From the NCBI GenBank assembly GCA_910577365.1, contig CAJTMU010000080.1, positions 1 to 10,397 on the forward strand: a DNA stretch of 10,397 nt, in the 5' to 3' direction. The notes beneath the pieces are model-generated. The model searched no databases. It was not told where the DNA came from and saw only the letters and a program-made list of their open reading frames with translations. Below are positions 1 through 5,424 of this stretch, one piece after another. This DNA is from an uncultured Oscillospiraceae bacterium (GTDB taxonomy: Bacteria; Bacillota; Clostridia; Oscillospirales; Ruminococcaceae). Numbering within the stretch: position 1 is the stretch's first letter; each line of letters starts with the position of its first letter. Both the position numbers and the translations under genes were made by a program.

Positions 1-1318
1 TCTGGTTTGCCACCGCTTCTGCAAGCTCGGAGGAGTTGCCCGACATATCGTTGGAATCCCCCGATATCCGCTCCGCAGCGTTATTTATACTGGAAAACGT
101 TTCACGAAGCGCGTCGCATATCTTGTTCATGGACCTATCAATCTGTGTAAACTCCCCCACAAATACAATGGAGCTGGTTACAGTGAAATCCCCACTCGCC
201 ATAACCGAAAGCCGCCGTTCTATCTCATTGATATAGTTTTTCAGCGCAAGATTCGTATCGAGCAGCGACTTGGATATAACGCCTATCTCGTCGCGCCGCG
301 TCTTGGGGTACTCATGGTTTAGAACACCCGTCGACATGGCGGACACAATCTTAGCAAGGCTTGACATTGGCTTTAAACGGCGAGAAAATTGGAGGTAGCA
401 GAAAAATCCTCCCACCAGAACAAACACAATCCCTATTATAACGACCAACGTTGTTAAAAATATTATGGGAGCCATAGCCTCAGCGTAATTGGCAGCATAT
501 AATATTTTCCAGCCAGTGTGACCAAGTTCCACAATCGGAAACAGACACTTATCTCCGTTATAATCTCTGTCAATAACAACTTCAGTCGTACCCAGAGTTG
601 ACAGTACCTGCTCATAGCCCGCAGATGCGTCCAACAGTGCGGTTATTATCTCAGTTTCACCCTCCAGGCGGTGCGAAAGCATATCGTCCGCCGCGTGGAT
701 AATTATGTTATTTGAACCGTCCACCAGTACTGCATGCCCATTATTGTCAGCTTTGAGAGCTTTTGTCAGTTCAAGCAGCTCTGTAATTTCAATATCAATT
801 CCACATACGCCTACAATTTCTCCATTTCTTTTAAGCGGTGAGGCAACTGTGGTCACGATAAATCCTGAAGCAACATCAATATATGGATCGGTTATGATAG
901 TTCCTCCCGACGCTACCGCCGCCTTATACCAATCCCTTTCGCTTGCCACATAATCTTCATCAACAGGATAAATACCACAAACCATTCCCGTTTTATCCGT
1001 TTCCCATGCGAGATATCCATCCAAAATCGCATCCGAACCCTTATTCACAACATCAAGTATGTATTCACGCAGCTAATCTTCGTGCATATCCAGCTTTACC
1101 GCCGACAGCGCGAAATCCTCCACGATTGCGGTATGCCTGGTCAGCCATGCTTCCATTGATGCCGATTTAGCCAAAACCGTATGATATAAATCTGATTTCA
1201 TGGAATCCATAAAAATTTTATTGCCCGCCGTACCAAAAATCAGGCAAACAATGGTCAGCACACATACCAGCATACTGATTGATGACAGCAAAATACTTTT
1301 CAATAGGCTCTGTTTCAT
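1..1318 (-). pseudogene. Methyl-accepting chemotaxis protein with dCache sensor, interrupted by an in-frame TAG; 3' part beyond the window
   Basis: The reading frame is open from ATG 1316-1318 to the left edge (439 codons) except for one TAG at codon 82. An AGGGG ribosome site lies just upstream. Counting the TAG as one residue, TM1 is at about 6-30, the periplasmic dCache domain at about 35-280, TM2 at about 285-311 and HAMP at about 313-365, followed by the start of the signalling coiled coil. The sensor keeps Y123, R128, W130, Y131, Y146, D148 and D175. Their spacing is identical to the amino-acid-binding signature of dCache_1 receptors such as PctA (family knowledge recalled from memory), so an amino-acid ligand is likely. 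Without readthrough only an 81-residue fragment with TM1 is made. No good restart site is seen after the stop; the next in-frame ATG (983-985) has no clear ribosome site and would lack TM1. It is tandem with a second receptor upstream. Pseudogene, sequencing error and suppression all remain possible. Confidence 0.8.
1073..1075 (-). other. Single in-frame amber (TAG) codon disrupting the chemoreceptor
   Basis: Plus-strand CTA at 1073-1075 reads TAG on the minus strand at codon 82. It sits between residues M-H-E-D and L-R-E-Y-I in the membrane-distal sensor. I translated the frame on both sides by hand. No other stop or frameshift occurs between 1318 and 2, and dCache, TM2 and HAMP continue uninterrupted. 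A single base change from CAG, AAG, GAG, TTG, TCG, TGG or TAC/TAT would produce it. Confidence 0.9.
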
Positions 1319-1396
1319 ACATCTACCCCTTAAAAAAATTTTTACTTCGGCTTAAAAAAGCCTAAACAAATACCGCTCAGAGAACGGCATTCTTTG

Positions 1397-1416
1397 AATA
1401 ATTTCATGAAATTATT
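1397..1416. promoter_or_regulatory. Perfect 20-bp palindrome, candidate operator
   Basis: The half-site AATAATTTCA is followed directly by its exact reverse complement TGAAATTATT, with no spacer. It overlaps the last bases of the proposed -10 box (1414-1419) of the left chemoreceptor and covers the expected transcription start. A dimeric repressor bound here would block initiation. The sequence is AT-rich, so chance or a simple hairpin in the leader is possible. I do not recognise the cognate regulator. Confidence 0.4.
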
Positions 1417-1442
1417 ATACTATATTCCTTTAAAAAAAGCAA
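1414..1442 (-). promoter_or_regulatory. Sigma-A-type promoter of the left chemoreceptor
   Basis: On the minus strand, TTGCTT (1437-1442) is followed after 17 nt by a perfect TATAAT (1414-1419). This predicts a start near 1407 and a leader of about 90 nt. A second, weaker possibility is a TTGACA at about 1463-1468 followed by an AT-rich stretch without a well-spaced -10. No flagellar sigma-28 box is evident. Confidence 0.6.
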
Positions 1443-1496
1443 TATATTATTTTAATTTATATGTCAATTTATAAAGATTTTTTTGTATGAGATTAT

Positions 1497-1528
1497 AAAA
1501 AACGCCGCGGGCTTGTTCCCGCGGCGTT
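1497..1528 (-). terminator. Rho-independent terminator of the right chemoreceptor gene
   Basis: An 11-bp perfect stem (AACGCCGCGGG at 1501-1511 paired with 1518-1528) with a 6-nt loop is followed on the minus strand by a T run (1502-1497). It begins 13 nt past the stop codon of the 1542-3488 gene. It therefore separates the two tandem receptors into different transcripts, in line with the separate promoter of the left one. Confidence 0.93.
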
Positions 1529-1541
1529 ATGCTGTGTGCAA

Positions 1542-3488
1542 TTAAACTCTGAGCTTCTGAACCTGATCTTTGAGTATGTGAGAATGTCCGCTAAGCTCCT
1601 CGCAGGAAGCGGCAGATTCTTGCGCCGTAGCGGAATTTTGCTGAACTACCTCGGAAATCTGGTTGATTCCTATGGTAACCTGCTTTACGGATTCGGACTG
1701 CTGCTTTGCCGCAACAGTAATCTCGGAAATAACAGAGGTAGTCTTTTCGGAAATCTCCATAACTTCCTTCATGTTTTCCGCGTTTGCTTCGGCAATCTGC
1801 GCACCCTTGGTAACCGCATCTATTGCCGCGGAAATAAGATCCTTGGTACTGCCTGCAGCCTCAGCGCTCTTTGCCGCAAGGTTTCTTACCTCGTCCGCAA
1901 CTACTGCAAAGCCCTTTCCTGCCTCACCTGCTCTCGCAGCCTCAATAGCTGCGTTCAGCGCAAGTATATTGGTCTGGAAAGAAATATCCTCAATTGTAGA
2001 GATGATCTTGTGAACTTCGTTTGCCTTCTCCTTGATCTCCTCCATCGCTTCCATCATCTTGGCGGTCTCGCTGTTTTGCTGGAGGATCTTCTCGGAACTT
2101 GTCTTGGACAGACCGTCCGCTTCAACCGCGCTGTCCGCAGTGCGTTCAACCTGAACGGAAATATCGTTTATAGTGGTCTGCAGCTCATCAACAGCGGTAG
2201 CCTGGGTTGTGGTACCCTCTGCGAGCGACTGCGCACCGTCAGCTATCTGACCCAATCCTGAGAACAGATCATCAGCCGCCATGTTTACGCTTCCGATAAT
2301 ATCCGAAAGATTATCCTCAATTTTCTTAAATGACTCTCCGATAGGTGCGAAATCTCCAACGTAGCTGGCGCTGCTTGACTGAGTAAAGTCACCGTCAGCC
2401 ATGTAGTTCAGTACGCCCGAGATATCCTGTACATAGGAACTAAGGGTGTGCTTGGTTTCCGTAAGTTTTTTCGCAAAGTCACCCATTTCATCTTTGTTAA
2501 AACGGAACTGACTGTCGGGAACGCTCAAATGACCGCGGTACATCGTGTCTGCAATATTGCCAACCTCTCTGAGAGGCTTATCTACCAATTTGCTTGTAGA
2601 CATGAATACCAATATAACCATAAGCACGGTAACAACTACCGCAATGCCTATCGTTATAAGAATAACAGTCGCAATTGCTTTGTCGGTAGACTCGGACGAG
2701 AAGCCTGAAAAATACGCTCCGACAATATTATTGTTCATACCAACTATGGGATCATACTGGGTATAATGACTCTGTCCCAGAATGTCTACCTTACCCATAT
2801 ATGAATTACCCTTGTCAATAACGGCTGTTTTGATATTATCCGCCATTTTTGTTCCTGATATGCGCTGACCGCTTTCATCAAGTATAGTTGTAGAATAGCG
2901 AACATTGTCTGCGCAAATTGTGATCTCCGCTCCGGTACGGTTCTTTATACCGTCGATAAATTTCGTGTTAGCAAAGTCCATTCCAATGACCGTAACACCC
3001 ACGATACTTCCCTCAACGGTCTTAGCCGGACCTATGTAAATGCAGGACAGCGGAATAGTTGTATCGGCATAAATACCTTGAAGCTCCTCGCCATTCAGCG
3101 CCCTTGAGAAGTAATCTGATTTTATTCCGCTGAGATTGTAATTGTCAGTCTTCCAGACAATATTGCCATTAGTATCAAAAATCGCACAATAATCAAATTC
3201 CGAATCTGCCTGAGCAATCCAGCGCGTTTCCACACCGGAAAAGTCATTGTTTAAAAGAGCGTTCGCGTCTGTCCCGACAGCTCCCCATCCGGTATGAATA
3301 GCAGCTACACGGTCAATCTGCGCCTCAATATTGTACTCCAGAACCTTAATACCTGTTTCAGCCTGATCCAGCAGGATGGAATCGCTGTGGCTCTTCATCA
3401 TAACTGTTGATGTTGCGACAAGCACAACCGCCATTGCCAAAATCATCGCCAGTACAGTAAAGATAATCCTTCTGCTTAACTTAGACAT
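1542..3488 (-). CDS. Methyl-accepting chemotaxis protein (Cache sensor, HAMP, MCP signalling domain)
   Basis: A full-length membrane chemoreceptor of 648 residues that would pass ligand signals to CheA/CheW at the cell pole. TM1 is at about 8-30. The extracytoplasmic sensor spans about 33-265; its length and the late G-x-x-x-G-x-Y-F-S-G pattern suggest a Cache_3/Cache_2-type double Cache. TM2 is at about 269-296 and HAMP at about 297-350. A second HAMP-like linker (M-A-D-G-D-F-T at 363-369) follows, then the MCP coiled coil. The highly conserved hairpin tip lies near 500-540 (core E-A-A-R-A-G-E-A-G-K-G-F-A-V-V). The tail ends at LRV with no CheR-docking pentapeptide. The start is ATG with GGAGAGG 8 nt upstream. 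The sensor lacks the amino-acid signature of its neighbour, so the ligand is unknown and probably different. Confidence 0.95.
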   Translation of the reverse strand: MSKLSRRIIFTVLAMILAMAVVLVATSTVMMKSHSDSILLDQAETGIKVLEYNIEAQIDRVAAIHTGWGAVGTDANALLNNDFSGVETRWIAQADSEFDYCAIFDTNGNIVWKTDNYNLSGIKSDYFSRALNGEELQGIYADTTIPLSCIYIGPAKTVEGSIVGVTVIGMDFANTKFIDGIKNRTGAEITICADNVRYSTTILDESGQRISGTKMADNIKTAVIDKGNSYMGKVDILGQSHYTQYDPIVGMNNNIVGAYFSGFSSESTDKAIATVILITIGIAVVVTVLMVILVFMSTSKLVDKPLREVGNIADTMYRGHLSVPDSQFRFNKDEMGDFAKKLTETKHTLSSYVQDISGVLNYMADGDFTQSSSASYVGDFAPIGESFKKIEDNLSDIIGSVNMAADDLFSGLGQIADGAQSLAEGTTTQATAVDELQTTINDISVQVERTADSAVEADGLSKTSSEKILQQNSETAKMMEAMEEIKEKANEVHKIISTIEDISFQTNILALNAAIEAARAGEAGKGFAVVADEVRNLAAKSAEAAGSTKDLISAAIDAVTKGAQIAEANAENMKEVMEISEKTTSVISEITVAAKQQSESVKQVTIGINQISEVVQQNSATAQESAASCEELSGHSHILKDQVQKLRV

Positions 3489-3579
3489 CTGTTTACCCTC
3501 TCCTTTATTACGACGGTATCATACGGAACAAACGCAAATCATCGGTTATTCACAAGACCGCCTCAATATTAACAAATCC

Positions 3580-3608
3580 ATTATAGCAGATTTCTCCACT
3601 TTTTTCAA
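3580..3608 (-). promoter_or_regulatory. Sigma-A promoter of the intact chemoreceptor
   Basis: TTGAAA (3603-3608) and a perfect TATAAT (3580-3585) are separated by exactly 17 nt. An extended -10 TGC precedes the hexamer. The predicted leader is about 85 nt to the ATG at 3488. The gene is thus expressed independently of pnuC. Confidence 0.75.
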
Positions 3609-3655
3609 TACCATTTTACACAAAAAAAATTTATTTTTTTTAATATTTTGTACAA

Positions 3656-3675
3656 ATGCCATTCTTAAACGGCAT
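3656..3675 (-). terminator. Hairpin downstream of pnuC, weak terminator candidate
   Basis: On the minus strand ATGCCGTT pairs with AATGGCAT around a TAAG loop (8 bp with one G-T pair), about 46 nt after the pnuC stop. It is followed only by TTTGTAC rather than a long T run. Termination efficiency is uncertain, although the very A/T-rich tract at about 3621-3645 may assist. Confidence 0.4.
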
Positions 3676-3721
3676 GAATATATACTGTGGTATTTTATGG
3701 AATATTTATTTATAGAAATAA

Positions 3722-4426
3722 TTACTTTTCTAAAAGCTCCTCGCGCTGCTTTTTCTGCATTTTCAGCCAGCTGACAAACCCATAAATGTCGTTAGCCAGA
3801 AAGACCGCAAAGCATATAAGCACCGAAAAATAAGAAATATCCTCCGCGGCAGCCATAGCCCACAGCACTATCAGCACAATGTCATTTGCTGCGTAAGCCA
3901 GCGCGTAGAACGGACTGCGACGAAAAAGAAGATAAACCGCAATAAAGCTTGTTGTAACCGAAATGGTGCTTGGCAGCAAATTAGCCGTGCCCAAGGCTCT
4001 GAGCAAAAAGAAGAACACGGCTGTCACGACGGCAGCAAGCGGTAGCATTACCCAAAGCTCTTGGAGCCTAAGGCGGTTCACTCTTACTTGAGCGCTGTTC
4101 TTATATGGATTTTTCAGCCAGTTTACCATTGCCGCGCCAGCCATTGGGGCGGTCATTCCCAGATAAGTAATCATTTCGCCATAGTAGCTGAATGAAAACG
4201 AAATTATACCGTAAAAAACGCTGAAAATCACTGTCAGCGCCTGTCCAAGAGGGTTTCCCTTGGCTATAAAAATCAGCGAGGTCACTCCTATTACGGATGA
4301 TATAGGCGAAAGAAAATTTTTCCTGTCAAAGGCTAAAAACGCAGCCAATATCAGCGCCGCCGAACCTCCCCATAAGAAAAAATCACTTTTTGAAAAACCT
4401 TTCAGAGTAAAAAACTTTCCAAGCAT
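3722..4426 (-). CDS. pnuC: PnuC-family nicotinamide riboside / vitamin-related membrane transporter
   Basis: An integral membrane protein of 234 residues with about seven to eight hydrophobic segments (roughly 18-34, 42-56, 61-80, 83-100, 124-145, 153-169, 174-194 and 198-218). Conserved PnuC patterns are visible: F-Y-G-I-I-S-F near 71-77, A-N-D-I-V-L-I-V-L-W near 180-189, and N-D-I-Y-G-F-V-S-W-L-K at 212-222, followed by a basic cytoplasmic tail. PnuC proteins move nicotinamide riboside by facilitated diffusion, with uptake driven by later phosphorylation, which feeds NAD salvage. Relatives carry thiamine or riboflavin. No TPP or FMN riboswitch is recognisable upstream, so nicotinamide riboside is the default guess. 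The start is ATG with TAAGGAG 7 nt upstream. The gene lies downstream of engB but has its own strong promoter and leader. Confidence 0.9.
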   Translation of the reverse strand: MLGKFFTLKGFSKSDFFLWGGSAALILAAFLAFDRKNFLSPISSVIGVTSLIFIAKGNPLGQALTVIFSVFYGIISFSFSYYGEMITYLGMTAPMAGAAMVNWLKNPYKNSAQVRVNRLRLQELWVMLPLAAVVTAVFFFLLRALGTANLLPSTISVTTSFIAVYLLFRRSPFYALAYAANDIVLIVLWAMAAAEDISYFSVLICFAVFLANDIYGFVSWLKMQKKQREELLEK

Positions 4427-4531
4427 TACAACACTCCTTAATTAACAAAGAAAAAGCACCCACTGCACCTCTTCAAAGACCTAATGAGATGTGTGAATGC
4501 TTCCGCATTTTTCCGCCCGGTGGCGGATATT
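4427..4531 (-). ncRNA. Structured 5' leader of pnuC (possible cis-regulatory RNA, class unknown)
   Basis: The predicted transcript runs about 105 nt before the pnuC ATG. It opens with an A-rich end, then a hairpin with TCCGCC (4527-4522) and GGCGGA (4517-4512) arms around a 4-nt loop. Next is a hairpin with AATGC and GCATT arms around GGAA (4509-4496). A GAAGAGG...TTTTTCTT region enclosing a GCA/TGC stem (about 4480-4447) may form a third. NAD-sensing riboswitches are known upstream of pnuC genes, but I cannot match this leader to a known consensus. It could simply be an ordinary structured leader. Confidence 0.3.
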
Positions 4532-4537
4532 TTTTTT
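4512..4537 (+). terminator. Plus-strand terminator-shaped hairpin with T run
   Basis: In the plus direction, TCCGCC (4512-4517) pairs with GGCGGA (4522-4527) around CGGT. It is followed by TA and seven T residues (4528-4537 region). No plus-strand gene reaches it, so it would only stop antisense transcription through pnuC before engB is reached. The same DNA is the first hairpin of the pnuC leader in the other direction, which may be its real role. Confidence 0.35.
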
Positions 4538-4566
4538 ATTATATCACTTTATGCAACGGTTGTCAA
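4538..4566 (-). promoter_or_regulatory. Consensus sigma-A promoter of pnuC, overlapping the engB stop codon
   Basis: The minus strand has a perfect TTGACA (4561-4566), a 17-nt spacer and a perfect TATAAT (4538-4543). The -35 hexamer contains the TGA stop codon of engB (4563-4565). The predicted start is near 4531. No terminator follows engB on this strand, so read-through from engB can add to pnuC expression. Confidence 0.8.
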
Positions 4567-5150
4567 GTGCTTTCGGAAATTTCGGTGATTATTCCGCGAA
4601 GCTCCTCCGCGCCCTCACCTGTTTCGGCAGAAAACTCCACCATGGTTATATCCCCGCCGCAGGGCAGCTCTGTCAACAGAGCCTCGCGGCGCTCGGCACG
4701 CTGCTTCTTTGACAGTTTATCCGCCTTAGTCAGCACCACCGCGAAAGGTATCTCGCTGTCGATCAGAAAATTCACCATCATCACGTCGTCCGTGGTAGGC
4801 GGATGACGGAAATCTATCAGCTGAAACACAAGCCCCAGTTCTCTTTCGTCATGAAGATAACCCTCGATAAGCTCCCCCCAGCGCTCCTTTTCCGACTTTG
4901 ACACTTTTGCGTAGCCATACCCGGGCAAATCGGCGAAATATATCCCGTCGACCGCGTAAAAATTTATGGTCGCGGTCTTCCCCGGAACAGCGCTGACGCG
5001 GGCGAGCGCCTTTCTGTTAAGCAGCTTGTTTATCAGCGAGGATTTCCCCACGTTGGAGCGTCCCGAAAACGCTATCTCCGTTCTGTCCGACGGCGGAAGC
5101 TGCTTAAAGCTGCCGTAGGATGTGTAAAATTCGGCTTTGTTAAAATTCAT
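4563..5150 (-). CDS. engB: Ribosome biogenesis GTP-binding protein EngB/YsxC (YihA family)
   Basis: A cytoplasmic GTPase needed for late 50S subunit assembly and usually essential. All G motifs are present in the 195-residue protein: G1 GRSNVGKS (30-37), G2 within P-G-K-T-A-T-I-N-F (56-64), G3 DLPG (74-77), G4 TKAD (141-144) and G5 SA (174-175). Length fits the family (about 195-200). I chose ATG 5148-5150 because AAAGGA lies 6 nt upstream and the product begins with the typical short lead into E-F; the longer frame would need a TTG at 5181-5183. It follows lon in the same direction, as in Bacillus where lonA precedes ysxC, but 274 bp separate the two here. The spacer contains the structured element at 5201-5311. 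Confidence 0.95.
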   Translation of the reverse strand: MNFNKAEFYTSYGSFKQLPPSDRTEIAFSGRSNVGKSSLINKLLNRKALARVSAVPGKTATINFYAVDGIYFADLPGYGYAKVSKSEKERWGELIEGYLHDERELGLVFQLIDFRHPPTTDDVMMVNFLIDSEIPFAVVLTKADKLSKKQRAERREALLTELPCGGDITMVEFSAETGEGAEELRGIITEISEST

Positions 5151-5200
5151 GAAACGTCCTTTTTGTCGTGTCTGCCCCTGCAAGGGGGATTATTTTAAAA

Positions 5201-5311
5201 AAATTTCCCGCACCGCTGCGTTTTCGGCTATGCCGAAAACTTCGCTATCCTTGATTTAAAAGCTCCGCCCGCTTTGCGGGCTGCGCTTTCAAATCGGATT
5301 GCGGGAAATTT
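5201..5311. repeat. 111-bp three-stem inverted-repeat element between lon and engB
   Basis: The outer arms are perfect 12-bp inverted repeats: AAATTTCCCGCA (5201-5212) and TGCGGGAAATTT (5300-5311). Inside are two more hairpins. The first has 9-bp perfect arms at 5220-5228 and 5232-5240 with a 3-nt loop. The second has arms at 5253-5263 and 5285-5295 (one mismatch) enclosing a perfect 6-bp GCCCGC/GCGGGC stem at 5267-5281. Together they fold as a three-way junction. On the minus strand the outer stem runs straight into seven T residues (5203-5197), so it could attenuate or terminate lon transcripts, protect RNA ends, or be an intergenic repeat (MITE/REP-like). I see no clear target-site duplication or coding capacity. 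Confidence 0.6.
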
Positions 5312-5424
5312 ATACGTGAGCTGGCTGCGGCTCTGAGTTTTCAGCGCCATTTGCTTCCTGATTTTCTCGTGGCTTTGAAGCCGCTTATTACCTTTTAAGG
5401 GAACTTCGGAATTATTCCTTTACC

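Noticed and set aside
1536..2261. Long plus-strand open frame (241 codons) opposite the intact chemoreceptor
   Set aside because: It is antisense to the conserved signalling domain, has no domain of its own and no ribosome site; its openness follows from the codon use of the real gene.
4427..4531. TPP, FMN or preQ1 riboswitch upstream of pnuC
   Set aside because: I looked for the conserved cores of these classes and did not find them; only generic structure can be supported.
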